From assembly GCF_016785095.1 (NCBI RefSeq), contig NZ_JAEKJB010000004.1:142622-206621 (forward strand): a DNA stretch of 64,000 nucleotides, given 5' to 3'. The position numbers and the translations under genes were made by a program. This document shows positions 24,890-41,228 of this stretch, one piece after another. Position 1 is the stretch's first letter. Each line of letters begins with the position of its first letter. Below the pieces are notes generated by a model, which worked only from the letters and a program-made list of their open reading frames with translations, did no database searches and was not told where the DNA came from. This DNA is from Alloalcanivorax marinus. GTDB lineage: Bacteria > Pseudomonadota > Gammaproteobacteria > Pseudomonadales > Alcanivoracaceae.

Positions 24890-25876
24890 ATGACCGAACA
24901 TTCCTTTGCTCCTTTTGTCCGCACCTTGGGGCGCGGTAAACGTGCCCGCCGCAGTCTGACCCGGGAAGAAGCCGCCGAGGCCATGGCGATGATCCTGGAG
25001 GGCCATGCCACCGACGCCCAGGTGGGTGCCTTCCTGATGCTGTTGCGGGTCAAGGAGGAAACCCCGGAAGAGCTGGCCGGCTTTCTCGACGCTTGCCGGC
25101 CACGCTGCGCCGAACGGCTGGCGGACCTGCCGGCGGTGGATGTGGACTGGCCCAGCTATGCGGGCAAGAAGAAGCACCATCCGTGGTATCTGGCCGCCGC
25201 CCGTTTACTGGCCGGCCACGGGCTGCGCATTCTCATGCACGGCGGCCCCGCCCATACGCCCCAGCGACGCTACAGCGACGATATGCTGGCGGAGCTGGGC
25301 ATGCCGTTACCCGGCTCCGTGGGCGAGGCCGCTGCGCAACTGGCCAACGGCGGGTTCACCTTCCTCGATCTGAAGCATTTTTGCGCGCCTCTCGCCCCGC
25401 TGCTGATGATGCGCTTCGAACTGGGTCTGCGCTCGCCGATCAATACCCTGGCGCGCAGCCTTAATCCGTCGGGCGCGCCGCTGAGCATGCAGAGCGTATT
25501 CCACCCGGCCTATCTGGAGCTGCACCTGGGCGCCTCGACGCTGTGCGGCGATCGGGACCTGCTGCTGTTCAAGGGCGAAGGCGGTGAGCCGGAGATACGT
25601 CCGGACGCACGCACCGCGCTCACCGGACTGCGCCACGGCCAGCCCGCCGAGGCGGTGCTGGACGCCGCTTTGCCCCGCCAGGCGCCGCCGGGCGAGGTAT
25701 CGCCGGCCCACGTGCGCGCGGTGTGGCGCGAGAAGGCGGAGGACGCCTACGGCGTGGCGGCGATTCGTGGCACCGTGGCCACGGTGCTGTGGGGTCTGGA
25801 GAAGGTGGACACGCTGGAAGCCGGCCTGCGGGCCGCCGAGGCCCTCTGGGAAGCCCGCGACCGCCAGGCACTCTGA
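24890..25876 (+). CDS. ybiB: YbiB-like TrpD2 family protein
   Basis: 328-residue protein with the anthranilate phosphoribosyltransferase fold. The N-terminal helical bundle (LTREEAAEAMAMILEG, A-Q-V-G-A-F-L-M) and the later SPINTLARSLNPSGAP loop match the TrpD2/YbiB group. These lack trp-pathway activity; YbiB binds nucleic acids and is known from SOS/DNA-damage contexts. Its place between tus genes and cysG is conserved in pseudomonads. Confidence 0.85.
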   Translation: MTEHSFAPFVRTLGRGKRARRSLTREEAAEAMAMILEGHATDAQVGAFLMLLRVKEETPEELAGFLDACRPRCAERLADLPAVDVDWPSYAGKKKHHPWYLAAARLLAGHGLRILMHGGPAHTPQRRYSDDMLAELGMPLPGSVGEAAAQLANGGFTFLDLKHFCAPLAPLLMMRFELGLRSPINTLARSLNPSGAPLSMQSVFHPAYLELHLGASTLCGDRDLLLFKGEGGEPEIRPDARTALTGLRHGQPAEAVLDAALPRQAPPGEVSPAHVRAVWREKAEDAYGVAAIRGTVATVLWGLEKVDTLEAGLRAAEALWEARDRQAL

Positions 25877-25892
25877 AACGCCCGGGTTTGCC

Positions 25893-25971
25893 GTAGGAGC
25901 GACTTTAGTCGCGATGATGTTGGCACCGAGGCTGATCGCGACTGAAGCGGAATGCCGCCCAGTCGCTCCTA
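25893..25971. repeat. REP element pair (locus 1)
   Basis: A 23-nt palindromic unit (GTAGGAGCGACTTTAGTCGC, continuing GAT; 25893-25915) is followed by a longer unit in opposite orientation (25933-25971) that begins GATCGCGACTGAAGCGG and ends AGTCGCTCCTAC with a GC-rich insertion. The same two unit types recur at 35099-35177. It is placed between ybiB and cysG, whose stops face each other. Confidence 0.85.
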
Positions 25972-26014
25972 CGCACGAGGAAACGAGGCAGGCGCGGCCG
26001 CTCGGCGTTCGGTT

Positions 26015-27400
26015 TCAGTGGAACCAGCGGTAGCGCGGGTGCAGGCCCACCACGCCGCCGACGATGATCAGGGTGGGCGCGTGGATTTCCCGCCCTTCCA
26101 CCGCGTCCGGCAAATCCGCCAGGGTGCCGGTGATTACTTCCTGCAGGTCGGTGGTACCCCGGGACACCAGCGCGATGGGCGTGGCCGGGTCGCGGCCGTG
26201 TTCCATCAACCGCGCGCAGATTTGCCGCAGCCCCACCAACCCCATGTAGAACACCAGCGTCTCGTTGGGCGCCATCAGCCCGGCCCAGTCCAGGTCCACA
26301 CTGCCGTCCTTGCGGTGGCCGGTGACGAAACGCACCGACTGGGCATGGTCCCGGTGGGTCAGCGGGATGCCGGCGTAAGCGGCGCAGCCACTGGCGGCGG
26401 TGATGCCGGGCACCACCTGGAAGTCGATGCCGGCGGCCACCACCTTTTCCAGTTCCTCGCCGCCGCGCCCGAAAATAAAGGGGTCACCGCCCTTCAGGCG
26501 GCACACTTTTTTCCCTTGGCGGGCGTAGTGCACCAGCAGGTCGTTGATGTTGTCCTGGGGCAAGGTGTGGCGGTCGCGGGCCTTGCCCACGTAGACCTTC
26601 TCGGCGTCGGCGCGGGCCAGGGCGACGATCTCCGGGGCCACCAGGCGGTCATAGAGCACCACGTCCGCTTTGTCGAGCAGATGCAGGGCGCGGAAGGTGA
26701 GCAGGTCCGGGTCGCCGGGGCCGGCGCCCACCAGGTAGACCTCTCCGGTGGCGCCAGCGGGCCGGGCCGAGGCGTGCTCGATGGCCTGACGCAAACCGGC
26801 TTCGGCCTCGGATTCATGGCCGGACAGCACGCGCTCCTCCAAGGGGCCGTTCAACTGCGCCTCCCAGAAGGCTTCCCGGTCCCGGCGCACCGGCAGCCGC
26901 CGTGCCAGCGGCGCGCGGAACCGGCCCAGCAGGTGTGCCAGCCGGCCCCAACGGGCCGGCAGCCAGGCTTCCAGACGAGCGCGCAAGCGGCGTACCAGCA
27001 CCGGTGACACCCCGGAGGAACTGATCGCCACGAACAGCGGGTCGCGGTCGATCAGCGCCGGGAACACGAAGCTGCTGAGTTGCGGGCGATCCACCACATT
27101 CACCGGCAGGCCGCGCTCGTCGGCGAGCCGCGCCAGGGCTTCGTTGGCATCGCCGTCGTCGGTGGCGGCCACCACCAGCCGCACGCCTTCCAGATCGGCG
27201 GTCGCCACCGATCGCGCCCGGTACTCACCACCTCCCTGTTCCACCAGAGCACGCAAATCCTCACGGCAACGGGGCGCCACCAGACGCACTTTGGCGCCCG
27301 CCTTGTACAGCAGGCGGGATTTACGCAGGGCACTGTCGCCACCACCGGCCACCAGTACGATGGCCCCGGCAAGCTTCAGTCCCAGGGGCAGAAAGTCCAT
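26015..27400 (-). CDS. cysG: siroheme synthase CysG (trifunctional)
   Basis: 461-residue fusion. Residues 1 to about 150 form the precorrin-2 dehydrogenase/sirohydrochlorin ferrochelatase ([34 protein letters not shown]). Residues from about 215 form the uroporphyrinogen III methyltransferase ([51 protein letters not shown]). It makes siroheme for sulfite and nitrite reductases. It is followed 11 bp upstream on the same strand by serS, as in pseudomonads. Confidence 0.96.
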   Translation of the reverse strand: MDFLPLGLKLAGAIVLVAGGGDSALRKSRLLYKAGAKVRLVAPRCREDLRALVEQGGGEYRARSVATADLEGVRLVVAATDDGDANEALARLADERGLPVNVVDRPQLSSFVFPALIDRDPLFVAISSSGVSPVLVRRLRARLEAWLPARWGRLAHLLGRFRAPLARRLPVRRDREAFWEAQLNGPLEERVLSGHESEAEAGLRQAIEHASARPAGATGEVYLVGAGPGDPDLLTFRALHLLDKADVVLYDRLVAPEIVALARADAEKVYVGKARDRHTLPQDNINDLLVHYARQGKKVCRLKGGDPFIFGRGGEELEKVVAAGIDFQVVPGITAASGCAAYAGIPLTHRDHAQSVRFVTGHRKDGSVDLDWAGLMAPNETLVFYMGLVGLRQICARLMEHGRDPATPIALVSRGTTDLQEVITGTLADLPDAVEGREIHAPTLIIVGGVVGLHPRYRWFH

Positions 27401-27411
27401 GGTCGCAGGCC

Positions 27412-28886
<1,475 letters not shown>

Positions 28887-28913
28887 GGGAGGCTGGCACG
28901 GCCTCGGCGAAGC

Positions 28914-30245
28914 TCAGTCGTCGTATCGATGCCAGTCCGCGTCGGAGTTTTGCTGGCGCAGGCGGCGCAGCTTCTCGGCGATGCGGATTTCCAGGCCGCG
29001 CTCCACCGGCTCATAAAGACGGGTGTCACGCAGTTCCTGCGGGAAATAGTTCTCACCGGGCACGAACGCCTCCGGGAAGTCATGGGCGTAGTGGTATTCC
29101 GCGCCGTAGCCTTCCGCTTTCATCAGCTTGGTGGGGGCATTACGCAGGTGCAGCGGAACCTCATTGCTGGGGTTGCGGGCGACCAGATCCCGGGCCTGGT
29201 TGTAGGCGGTGTAAACCGCGTTGCTCTTGGCCGCCACCGCCAGATAGGCGATCGCCTGGGCCACCGCCAGTTCCCCTTCCGGGCTGCCCAGGCGCTCCTG
29301 CACGTCCCAGGCGTTCAGGCACAGGGTGAGCGCCCGGGGATCGGCGTTGCCGATGTCCTCGCTGGCCATGCGTACCACCCGGCGAGCGAGATAGAGCGGG
29401 TCGCAGCCGCCGTCCAGCATGCGCGCGAACCAGTACAGGGCGGCGTCCGGATCGGAGCCGCGCACCGCCTTGTGCAGGGCGCTGATCTGGTCGTAGAAGA
29501 CGTCGCCGCCCTTGTCGAAGCGGCGCACCGCGTCGCGCAGCACTTCTTCCATCAGCGGTCGGTCGATGACGGCGGCGTCGCCGCTGCCCTCGGCCAGGTC
29601 CACGGCGATTTCCAACATGTTGAGCAGGCGCCGGGCGTCGCCATCGGCGTAGCCAAGCAGCAGGTCGCGGGCGTCGTCGGCCAGCTCGATGCCGGCCAGC
29701 TCCGGTTCGCGCAGGGCCCGTTCCAGCAACCCGGCCAGATCCTCCCGCTCCAGGGAACGCAGGCGGTAGACCCGGGCCCGGGACAGCAACGCATTGTTGA
29801 GTTCGAAGGACGGATTTTCCGTGGTGGCGCCGATGAAGATCACCGTGCCCTCCTCCACGTGGGGTAGAAAAGCGTCCTGCTGGGCCTTGTTGAAACGGTG
29901 CACCTCGTCCACGAACAGCACCGTGCGCCGGCCCTGGCCGAGCCGCGCCTTGGCCTGATCGACGGCGGCGCGGATGTCCTTCACCCCGGACAGCACCGCC
30001 GACAGGGTGATGAATTCCGCGTCCACCACGCTGGCCAGAATCAGCGCCAGGGTGGTCTTGCCGGTGCCCGGCGGTCCCCACAGGATCATGGAATGCAGTT
30101 GGCCGCGCTCGGCGGCCTGGCGCAGGGGCTTGCCCGGGCCCACCAGGTGCCGCTGGCCGACGTAGTCATCCAGAGTGGAGGGGCGCAGCCGCGCCGCCAG
30201 GGGCTGGGCGTCGCCGCGCTGCTGTTGCTCGAACAGGTCGCTCAT
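28914..30245 (-). CDS. rarA: replication-associated recombination protein A (RarA/MgsA)
   Basis: 443-residue AAA+ ATPase acting at stalled replication forks. Walker A is [12 protein letters not shown] (about 57-68), Walker B is [16 protein letters not shown], and sensor [17 protein letters not shown] follows. The C-terminal tetramerisation domain has the usual [18 protein letters not shown]. Start ATG 30245 overlaps the lolA stop (30242). Confidence 0.96.
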   Translation of the reverse strand: MSDLFEQQQRGDAQPLAARLRPSTLDDYVGQRHLVGPGKPLRQAAERGQLHSMILWGPPGTGKTTLALILASVVDAEFITLSAVLSGVKDIRAAVDQAKARLGQGRRTVLFVDEVHRFNKAQQDAFLPHVEEGTVIFIGATTENPSFELNNALLSRARVYRLRSLEREDLAGLLERALREPELAGIELADDARDLLLGYADGDARRLLNMLEIAVDLAEGSGDAAVIDRPLMEEVLRDAVRRFDKGGDVFYDQISALHKAVRGSDPDAALYWFARMLDGGCDPLYLARRVVRMASEDIGNADPRALTLCLNAWDVQERLGSPEGELAVAQAIAYLAVAAKSNAVYTAYNQARDLVARNPSNEVPLHLRNAPTKLMKAEGYGAEYHYAHDFPEAFVPGENYFPQELRDTRLYEPVERGLEIRIAEKLRRLRQQNSDADWHRYDD

Positions 30246-30853
30246 TGCTGACGGATGATGTCGGTGCCTTCCGGCGGCTGGAATTTGAAACGCCCCGGGG
30301 TGGGCTCGCCGTTGATGGTCAGGTCACGGAAGTCGATCAGGGTCTTCTGGCCAAGGGCGTCTTCCAGGCGCATGGCGCTCGGCGTTTCGCCGTTGAAGGT
30401 CACGTCCAGGGTGTCGAACAGGGGATCGCCGGCCTTGGGTCGCAGCCGGTAGGTAACGCGCTCGCCCTGGCGGTCCTGCTCGCTGACGCTGAATGCCCGG
30501 GTCACCGCCGAGGGATCACCGCCAAACAGCAACGCCGGCGTTTCACCAAGATCGTCGCTGAGCGGACGCACCACCACCTGTTCCAGGTCCGGGTCGTAAA
30601 CCCAGACAGTGGCGCCATCGGACACCGCCAACTGCTCATAGGGCCGCTCGGTGTGCCAGTAGAAGCGGTTGCCGCGCGCCACCTCCAGGGTGCCGGCGCT
30701 GTCCCGGGCCCGTTCGCCCCCCTCGCCGATCACGGTCTGCTCGAAGTGGCCGGACAGGGCGCGCAGTTGATCGAGCCGGGCCACCAGGTCTTCCGCCGGG
30801 CCGGCAAGAGCCAGGGCCGGCAACATCAGGGCAATGATCGAGAAAAATCGCAT
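30242..30853 (-). CDS. lolA: outer-membrane lipoprotein carrier LolA
   Basis: 203-residue periplasmic chaperone that carries lipoproteins from LolCDE to LolB. The signal peptide is cleaved after ALA at about residue 17. The LolA core motifs (LSGHFEQTV, NRFYWHTERPYEQL, VWVYDPDLEQVVVR) are present. It lies between ftsK (29 bp upstream) and rarA (4-bp overlap), the conserved order. Confidence 0.95.
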   Translation of the reverse strand: MRFFSIIALMLPALALAGPAEDLVARLDQLRALSGHFEQTVIGEGGERARDSAGTLEVARGNRFYWHTERPYEQLAVSDGATVWVYDPDLEQVVVRPLSDDLGETPALLFGGDPSAVTRAFSVSEQDRQGERVTYRLRPKAGDPLFDTLDVTFNGETPSAMRLEDALGQKTLIDFRDLTINGEPTPGRFKFQPPEGTDIIRQQ

Positions 30854-30882
30854 ACGGAGAAAAGTCCTTGTCGGGGGCGGCG

Positions 30883-33204
30883 TCAGGAAGGCGGTGGCGC
30901 CAGCACTTCGCGCTGACCGTTGTGCCCGGCCTCGGACACCACGCCGGCCATTTCCATGGCCTCCACCAGGCGCGCCGCCCGGTTGTAACCGATCTTGAGT
31001 TTGCGCTGCACCGACGAAATCGAGGCACGCCGGGACTCGGTGACATAGGCCACCGCCTCGTCGTAGAGCGGGTCGTCCTCCTCGCCACCACCCTCCGGGC
31101 TTTCCATCCCCGGCAGGGGCGCGTTGAGATCGCCGCCACCCTCGAGGATTTCCTCCAGGTAGTCCGGCTCGCCGCGCTTGCGCCAGTCATCGCAGACACG
31201 ATGCACTTCCTCATCTGAGACAAAGGCGCCGTGCACCCGTTCCGGCATGCTGGTGCCGGCGGGCAAATAAAGCATGTCGCCGTGACCCAGCAACTGTTCC
31301 GCGCCGCCCTGGTCGAGCACCGTGCGCGAGTCGATCTTGGAGGACACCTGGAAGCCGATCCGCGACGGTACGTTGGCCTTGATCAGGCCGGTGATCACGT
31401 CCACCGAGGGGCGCTGGGTAGCGAGGATCAGGTGGATGCCCGCCGCCCTCGCCTTCTGCGCGATGCGCGCGATCAGCTCTTCCACCTTCTTGCCGACGAT
31501 CATCATCATGTCGGCGAATTCGTCGATGACGATGACGATGTAGGGCAGCTTCTGGGCCAGCGGCGCCTCCTCGTCCAGGTTCATCGGATCATCCGGCTTC
31601 CACAGCGGGTCCTTGAGCGGCTCGCCCTTCTTCTCCGCTTCGCTGACCTTGCGGTTATAGCCGGCGATGTTGCGCACGCCCATGGCCGCCATCAGCCGGT
31701 AGCGGCGCTCCATTTCGCCGACGCCCCAGCGCAGCGCGCTGGCCGCTTCCTTCATGTCGGTGACCACCGGTGTGAGCAGGTGCGGAATGCCGTCGTAGAC
31801 CGCCAGTTCCAGCATCTTGGGGTCGATCAGGATCATCCGAACTTCTTCCGGATTGGCCTTGAACATGAGCGACAGCAGCATGGCGTTCAACCCCACCGAC
31901 TTACCGGAACCGGTGGTACCGGCCACCAGCAGGTGCGGCATCTTGCCCAGATCGGCCATCACCGGGTTGCCGGAGATATCCTTGCCCAGGGCCAGAGTCA
32001 GCGGCGAGGACGCGTCGTCGAACATTCGCGAACCCACCACCTCGGTGAGGCGGATCATCTCGCGCTGCTCGTTGGGAATCTCGATGCCCACGGTGGTCTT
32101 GCCAGGGATCACCTCCACCACCCGCACACTGATCACCGCCAGGGAGCGGGCCAGATCCTTGGCCAGGTTGGAGATCTTGGACACCTTGATACCCGGCGCC
32201 GGCTGAATCTCGAAGCGGGTGATCACCGGACCGGGCTGCACCGCCACCACCTCGGCGTCGATGTTGAAGTCCTTGAGCTTGATCTCCAGCAACCGGGACA
32301 TGGCGTCCAGGGCTTCCTCGGAGTAGCCCCCCTTGCCTTCGTCCACGGCGTCAAGCAGGGACAGTGGCGGCAGATCGCCGGTGACCTGGGCGGTGAACAG
32401 AGTCTGCTGCTTCTCCTTCTGCACCCGTTCGCTTTTCTCCACCGGTCTGGCGGGCTGGGCGATCTTGGGCGGGGTGCGGTTTTCCTGTTTTTTCTTCGCC
32501 TCGGTGACCACCTTGGCGCGCTTCTGGCGGGCCTCCCGGGCGGCCTGCTGCTCGGCGCGCTTCTCACGGCGCGCCTCGAACCAGGCCGGCACCTTCTGGC
32601 CCAGGGCCAGCACCGCCGCGCCCAGACTCTCCGCCAGGGCGATCCAGGACAGGTCGGTGAACACGGTAACGCCGATCAGGAACAGGGCCACCATCACCAG
32701 GGTGCCGCCCAGGGCGTTGAAGGCGTCCAGGGCGGCGCCCCCCACCACATGGCCGAGGATGCCGCCGGCATCCTCCGGTAACGAGAAGCCGCCGCCGGAG
32801 AAGTGCATGTAAGCCAGCGCCGTGCCGCTCATCATGGTCAGCACGAAGCCCACCAGCCGCAGGCTGAACAACGGCCAGCTGCCGGCCAGCCCGGCGTGGC
32901 GCTCGCGCAGCACGCGACCGGCCCAGAATGCCACCAGCACCGGGAACACATAGGCCATGAACCCGAACAGACCGAGCAGGAGGTCGGCGCAGAACGCGCC
33001 GGCGCGACCGCCAGCGTTGTTCACCTGGCCCGCGTCGCCCACGTAGGACCAGCCCGGATCACCACCGTCGTAGGTCACCAGCGCCAACAACAGATACAGG
33101 GACAGGGCGATCAGCGCGATCACCAGCCCTTCCATCAGGCCTTTCTTGAGATGGCGGGAAAACCCGGAAACCTCCCCGCCGGATGCTGCCTTTGCCTTGG
33201 TCAC
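30883..33204 (-). CDS. ftsK: DNA translocase FtsK
   Basis: 773-residue septal DNA pump. Four N-terminal transmembrane helices (within about residues 25-185) anchor it at the division site. A Lys/Arg/Gln-rich linker (about 205-265) is short compared with E. coli. The motor domain shows [13 protein letters not shown] (Walker A) and [12 protein letters not shown] (Walker B). The C-terminal gamma winged helix ([20 protein letters not shown]) recognises KOPS and activates XerCD at dif. It is divergent from trxB. Confidence 0.96.
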   Translation of the reverse strand: MTKAKAASGGEVSGFSRHLKKGLMEGLVIALIALSLYLLLALVTYDGGDPGWSYVGDAGQVNNAGGRAGAFCADLLLGLFGFMAYVFPVLVAFWAGRVLRERHAGLAGSWPLFSLRLVGFVLTMMSGTALAYMHFSGGGFSLPEDAGGILGHVVGGAALDAFNALGGTLVMVALFLIGVTVFTDLSWIALAESLGAAVLALGQKVPAWFEARREKRAEQQAAREARQKRAKVVTEAKKKQENRTPPKIAQPARPVEKSERVQKEKQQTLFTAQVTGDLPPLSLLDAVDEGKGGYSEEALDAMSRLLEIKLKDFNIDAEVVAVQPGPVITRFEIQPAPGIKVSKISNLAKDLARSLAVISVRVVEVIPGKTTVGIEIPNEQREMIRLTEVVGSRMFDDASSPLTLALGKDISGNPVMADLGKMPHLLVAGTTGSGKSVGLNAMLLSLMFKANPEEVRMILIDPKMLELAVYDGIPHLLTPVVTDMKEAASALRWGVGEMERRYRLMAAMGVRNIAGYNRKVSEAEKKGEPLKDPLWKPDDPMNLDEEAPLAQKLPYIVIVIDEFADMMMIVGKKVEELIARIAQKARAAGIHLILATQRPSVDVITGLIKANVPSRIGFQVSSKIDSRTVLDQGGAEQLLGHGDMLYLPAGTSMPERVHGAFVSDEEVHRVCDDWRKRGEPDYLEEILEGGGDLNAPLPGMESPEGGGEEDDPLYDEAVAYVTESRRASISSVQRKLKIGYNRAARLVEAMEMAGVVSEAGHNGQREVLAPPPS

Positions 33205-33366
33205 TTCAGGCCTCTGGGGTTGAGGAGCCGCCGAACAACGCCGCGCGCGCCGGGCTCCTTGAATCTAACGACTTGAAAACCTTGGGATTGTAGTCAATCC
33301 GGGGGCCGCCAGCCAGCGCCCCGTGCCGGAGCCGCGCGTCCCTGGCGCCGCCTATCGCGGCCATAG

Positions 33367-35093
<1,727 letters not shown>

Positions 35094-35098
35094 GACCT

Positions 35099-35177
35099 GA
35101 TCGCGACTGAAGTCGCTCCTACAGGGGGACCTTCTGCCGTAGGAGCGACCGGGCGGCGTTCCGCTTCAGTCGCGATC
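35099..35177. repeat. REP element pair (locus 2)
   Basis: A 24-nt unit (GATCGCGACTGAAGTCGCTC, continuing CTAC; 35099-35122) and a 39-nt unit (35138-35177) whose reverse complement nearly equals the long unit of locus 1 at 25933. The pair fills the 90-bp gap between the facing stops of aat and the acetoacetyl-CoA synthetase gene. Confidence 0.85.
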
Positions 35178-35184
35178 ACCCCGG

Positions 35185-37161
35185 TCAACGCCCGGCCGTG
35201 CCCCGCCGTTCCGCGAACCCGCTATAGAAGGCAATGCTGTCCGGGTTGGCCATGGCGTCCGGGTTCGCCACCTGGTCGATGGACTGCCCCAGCAGCAGCT
35301 TCTTGATCGGCAGCTCCATCTTCTTGCCGGTGAGCGTGCGCGGCACGTCCGGGGCGGCGATGATCTCGTTGGGCACATGGCGCGCCGACAGATGATCGCG
35401 GATCGCCGCCTTGATGCGCCCGGCCAGCTCCTCGTTCAGCGCCACGCCCTCGCGCAACACCACGAACAGTGGCATGTAGGATTCCCGGCCCAGGTATTCC
35501 AGATCCACCACCAGGCTGTCCAGCACCTCCGGAATCTCCTCCACCACCCGATAGATTTCCCCGGTGCCCATGCGGATACCATGGCGATTGATGGTGGTGT
35601 CGGAGCGGCCATAGATGATCGCCCCGCCTCGCGGCGTGATGCGAATCCAGTCGCCGTGGCGCCAGATCCCCGGGAACACATCGAAATAGCTGTCCCGGTA
35701 GCGCTCGCCACCCTCGTCGTTCCAGAAGTACAACGGCATGGACGGCATCGGCTTGGTGACCACCAGTTCGCCCACCTCGTCATCCAGCAGCTCGCCATTG
35801 TCACCCATGGCGTACACCGCCGTGCCCAGATAACGGCACTGCATTTCACCGGGGTACACCGGCAGCGTCGGGCAGGCGCCCACATAGGCGCTGGCCACGT
35901 CGGTGCCACCACTGATGGCGGCGATCATGACATCGTCGAACTGGTCCATCAGCCAGCGGTAGCCCTCCTCCGGCAACGGTGAGCCGGTGGAACCGATGGA
36001 GCGGATGCGTCCGCTATCCACCCAGTCGCCGGGTCGGATCTCCGCTTTCTTGCAGTTGAGGAAATAGGCGGCGCCGGCGCCGAAGAACGTCATTTCCGTT
36101 TCCTCCGCGAAGCGCCACAGAGTGCCCAGATCCGGGTAGCCCGGATTGCCGTCATACAGGCAGATGCTGGCGCCGGTGAGCAGGCCGGACATCTGCGAGT
36201 TCCACATGATCCAGCCGGTGGTGGTGAACCACATGTAGCGGTCGTCCGGCCCCAGGTCCAACTGCAAGGCGTGATCCTGCAGCCCCTCCAGCAACGCGCC
36301 GCCATGGCCATGCACGATCGGTTTGGGCATGCCGGTGGTGCCGGAGGAATAGACCACCCACAGCGGATGATCGAACGTGACCTGCTCGAAGCGCATCGGC
36401 GCCGGTTCGCGCACCAGAGCGTGCCACTGGTGGGCACCGGCCAGCTCGGCATCGCCATTCAGGTACGGCAACAGCACCACCTGCTCCAGGGTCGGCAGTT
36501 GGTCGCGCAGACCCTCCACCACCGACAGCCGGTCGAAGTCCTTGCCGCCGTAACGGTAACCGTCCACGGCGATCATCACCTTGGGATCGATCTGCCGGAA
36601 GCGGTCCAGCACGCTGCGCGTGCCCATGTCCGGCGAACAGCTGGACCAGATCGCGCCCAGGCTGCTCACCGCGAAAAACGCCACCATGGTTTCCGGCAGG
36701 TTGGGCAAGTAGGCCACCACCCGGTCGCCGGGACCCACCCCCAGCGCGCGCAAGCTGTTGGCCAGGGCGCTGATGTGCTCGCGCAGCTCGCCCCAGGTCA
36801 AAGTCTGCAGACCACGCAATTCAGAGCGCGACAGAATCGCGGGCCGCTCCGGTTCATCCTCATGGTGGCGGAACACCTGCTCCGCCAGGTTCAGGCGGGC
36901 GCCTTCGAACCATTTCGCGCCGGGCATATGATGGCCGTCCAGCACCCGCTCGTAGGGGGCGGAATGGCGGATGTCAAAGTATTGCCAGAGTGATTCGTAG
37001 AAGTCTTCCAGATGCTCCACGGACCAGGCCCACAGGCTCTGGTAGTCATCGAAGGCGAGGCCTTTCCCGGCGCTCAGCCAGCGTTGATAGTCGGTGATGC
37101 GGGCGTCGGCGATGCGCGACGCATCCGGCCGCCACAGCGGCGCGGGGCTGGTATTTGTCAT
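35185..37161 (-). CDS. acetoacetyl-CoA synthetase
   Basis: 658-residue ANL-family acetoacetate-CoA ligase (ATP + acetoacetate + CoA to acetoacetyl-CoA + AMP). The adenylation core shows YSSGTTGMPKPIVHGHGG, the middle TTTGWIMWN, and the C-terminal GRSDTTINRHGIRMGTGEIY and TGKKMELPIKKLL with the catalytic Lys. Full length. It sits between aat and bpt, which are neighbours in Pseudomonas, and is transcribed against them. It probably supports ketone body or polyhydroxyalkanoate turnover. Confidence 0.94.
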   Translation of the reverse strand: MTNTSPAPLWRPDASRIADARITDYQRWLSAGKGLAFDDYQSLWAWSVEHLEDFYESLWQYFDIRHSAPYERVLDGHHMPGAKWFEGARLNLAEQVFRHHEDEPERPAILSRSELRGLQTLTWGELREHISALANSLRALGVGPGDRVVAYLPNLPETMVAFFAVSSLGAIWSSCSPDMGTRSVLDRFRQIDPKVMIAVDGYRYGGKDFDRLSVVEGLRDQLPTLEQVVLLPYLNGDAELAGAHQWHALVREPAPMRFEQVTFDHPLWVVYSSGTTGMPKPIVHGHGGALLEGLQDHALQLDLGPDDRYMWFTTTGWIMWNSQMSGLLTGASICLYDGNPGYPDLGTLWRFAEETEMTFFGAGAAYFLNCKKAEIRPGDWVDSGRIRSIGSTGSPLPEEGYRWLMDQFDDVMIAAISGGTDVASAYVGACPTLPVYPGEMQCRYLGTAVYAMGDNGELLDDEVGELVVTKPMPSMPLYFWNDEGGERYRDSYFDVFPGIWRHGDWIRITPRGGAIIYGRSDTTINRHGIRMGTGEIYRVVEEIPEVLDSLVVDLEYLGRESYMPLFVVLREGVALNEELAGRIKAAIRDHLSARHVPNEIIAAPDVPRTLTGKKMELPIKKLLLGQSIDQVANPDAMANPDSIAFYSGFAERRGTAGR

Positions 37162-37339
37162 TCTTGCTCTCCCGGTGCCGGCACGGCGATCGCCAAAAGG
37201 AGCGACCGACCCGTCACCGGCGTTGTCGTTGTTTTTACGCCGGCCACACTATAACCGTGGCAAGGAACACAAGTCACCGGCCACCCTGGAGCCACGATGC
37301 CAGTGTCACCGCGATACAAGTATCCGCTACACTTGGACC

Positions 37340-38074
37340 ATGAGCGATCTGTCTGAACTCCGCTTCTTCCGCACCCCGGCGCACCCTTGCAGTTATCTCG
37401 AGGAGCGTCAGGCGGCGACCCTGTTCGTGGACCCGCAGACGCGGCTCGACGCGGGGCTGTACAGCGAGTTGTCACGGCTGGGCTTTCGGCGTAGCGGCGA
37501 CTACCTGTACCGCCCCCATTGCGACGGCTGCCGGGCCTGCGTGCCGGCCCGGGTGCGGGTGGCGGATTTCCAGCCCCGGCGGCGCCATAAACGTCTGCGG
37601 CGCCGCAACGCCGACCTCACCGTCAGCGAGGAACCGGCCCGCTATACCCGCGAGGTGTACAGCCTGTATGCCCGCTATATTGATCAGCGCCACGGCGACG
37701 GTGATATGTTCCCGCCCTCCGAGGAACAATTCACCAGCTTCCTGACCTGCGACTGGGCGGACACCCGCTTCTACTGCTTCCGTGATCCTCGTCGGCGGCT
37801 GGTGGCGGTGGCCGTGACCGACCTGCTTGATGACGGCCTGTCGGCGGTCTATACCTTCTTCGACCCGGACCAGCCTGATCGGGGGCTGGGCGTCAATGCC
37901 CTGCTCTGGCAGATCGAGGCCGCCCATGCCCGGGGCATGCCTTATCTCTATCTCGGCTATTGGATTCGCCAATGCCAGAAGATGAGCTACAAAAGCCAGT
38001 ACCAGCCGCTGGAGTTGCTGGACGGCGGTGATTGGCGGGAGCTGCCCGGCCCGGATGCGGAAAGCCGCCGATAA
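37340..38074 (+). CDS. bpt: aspartate/glutamate leucyltransferase
   Basis: 244-residue Bpt (ATE-fold) enzyme that attaches Leu to N-terminal Asp or Glu, making them ClpS substrates. N-terminal ATE domain motifs CSYLEERQA and [13 protein letters not shown] are conserved, and YLGYWI lies near the C-terminus. ATG 37340 starts at the conserved M-S-D-L-S; the reading frame is open further upstream but not homologous. infA follows after 71 bp. Confidence 0.94.
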   Translation: MSDLSELRFFRTPAHPCSYLEERQAATLFVDPQTRLDAGLYSELSRLGFRRSGDYLYRPHCDGCRACVPARVRVADFQPRRRHKRLRRRNADLTVSEEPARYTREVYSLYARYIDQRHGDGDMFPPSEEQFTSFLTCDWADTRFYCFRDPRRRLVAVAVTDLLDDGLSAVYTFFDPDQPDRGLGVNALLWQIEAAHARGMPYLYLGYWIRQCQKMSYKSQYQPLELLDGGDWRELPGPDAESRR

Positions 38075-38145
38075 GCCTTTGCAGCACGGTCGCATTTCCG
38101 GCACAATTGCGCTCCCTCTCAAGCCGAGATCAGGACATTCACTGG

Positions 38146-38364
38146 ATGGCGAAAGAAGAGCAAATCGAGCTGGAAGGGGTGGTCTTGGAAACCCTTCCGA
38201 ATACCATGTTCCGCGTCAAGCTGGATAATGGTCATATTATTACCGCCCACATTTCCGGAAAAATGCGCAAGTTCTATATCCGCATTCTCACCGGCGACCG
38301 GGTGAAGGTGGAAATGTCGCCCTACGATCTGAGCAAGGGCCGCATCACCTTCCGCATGAAATAA
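38146..38364 (+). CDS. infA: translation initiation factor IF-1
   Basis: 72-residue S1-like OB-fold protein with the invariant N-terminus MAKEE and the IF-1 core ([24 protein letters not shown]). It occupies the A site of the 30S subunit during initiation. Its own terminator follows at 38399. Confidence 0.98.
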   Translation: MAKEEQIELEGVVLETLPNTMFRVKLDNGHIITAHISGKMRKFYIRILTGDRVKVEMSPYDLSKGRITFRMK

Positions 38365-38398
38365 CCTTCGCGCCCGCGCGGCGCGAAGCGCTCCCCCG

Positions 38399-38421
38399 AA
38401 CCCGGCCCCGCCGGGTTTTTT
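38399..38421 (+). terminator. rho-independent terminator of infA
   Basis: AACCCGGC-ccc-GCCGGGTT stem followed by six T on the plus strand, 35 bp after the infA stop. Confidence 0.88.
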
Positions 38422-38458
38422 GGTTTGTGTCCGACGATAAGCGGCCACCCGATGAGCC

Positions 38459-38487
38459 ATAAAAAAGCCCGGCGCGAGGCCGGGCTT
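38459..38487 (-). terminator. rho-independent terminator of clpS-clpA
   Basis: On the minus strand AAGCCCGG and CCGGGCTT (38465-38487) form a stem followed by a T run, 27 bp after the clpA stop. Confidence 0.85.
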
Positions 38488-38513
38488 GGTAGGAGTCGAA
38501 GGACGTTGCCGGG

Positions 38514-40778
<2,265 letters not shown>

Positions 40779-40820
40779 AGGCTACCTCACTGCTTGAAGC
40801 CCGCTCCGTCGCCGGAGACG

Positions 40821-41228
40821 TCAGGCCCGTTCGACCTGACACATCAGCGGATGCTGATGTTCGCGGGCGTAGTCGACCACTTGCGCGGCCTTGGTCTCGG
40901 CGATGTCCTGGGGATAAACCCCGCACACCGCCTTGCCTCTCGTATGCACCGTCAGCATCACCTGGGTGGCTTGCTCCCGGTCCATGCGAAAGAAGGTTTC
41001 CAGCACCTCGACGACGAAATCCATGGGGGTATAGTCGTCGTTCAGCATCATCACCTTGTACATGGGCGGACGCCTGAGTCGAGGCTTGGCCTCCTCAACG
41101 GCGGCGTCGTCCTGACGATCGGGGGTTTGCGGCGGCTCCGGGCCGAGCCGCGACACCCGCGACGCCATGGTGAGGACGGCGTTCGACGCGTCCTTGCTTC
41201 GAGATGTGGGTTCGTGCTGCCTGTTCAT
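40821..41228 (-). CDS. clpS: ClpAP adaptor ClpS
   Basis: 135-residue N-degron adaptor. The core (from about residue 50) carries [12 protein letters not shown] (Asp pair that holds the N-terminal amine) and [19 protein letters not shown]. The N-terminal 50 residues are a low-complexity, charged extension longer than in E. coli (106 residues); some of it may be untranslated if the Met at residue 21 or 55 is used. It delivers Leu/Phe-initiated proteins to ClpA. Confidence 0.93.
   Translation of the reverse strand: MNRQHEPTSRSKDASNAVLTMASRVSRLGPEPPQTPDRQDDAAVEEAKPRLRRPPMYKVMMLNDDYTPMDFVVEVLETFFRMDREQATQVMLTVHTRGKAVCGVYPQDIAETKAAQVVDYAREHQHPLMCQVERA

Noticed and set aside
31231..32781. Long plus-strand frame opposite ftsK
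   Set aside because: Antisense frame of the FtsK coding sequence; no start signal and no family match.
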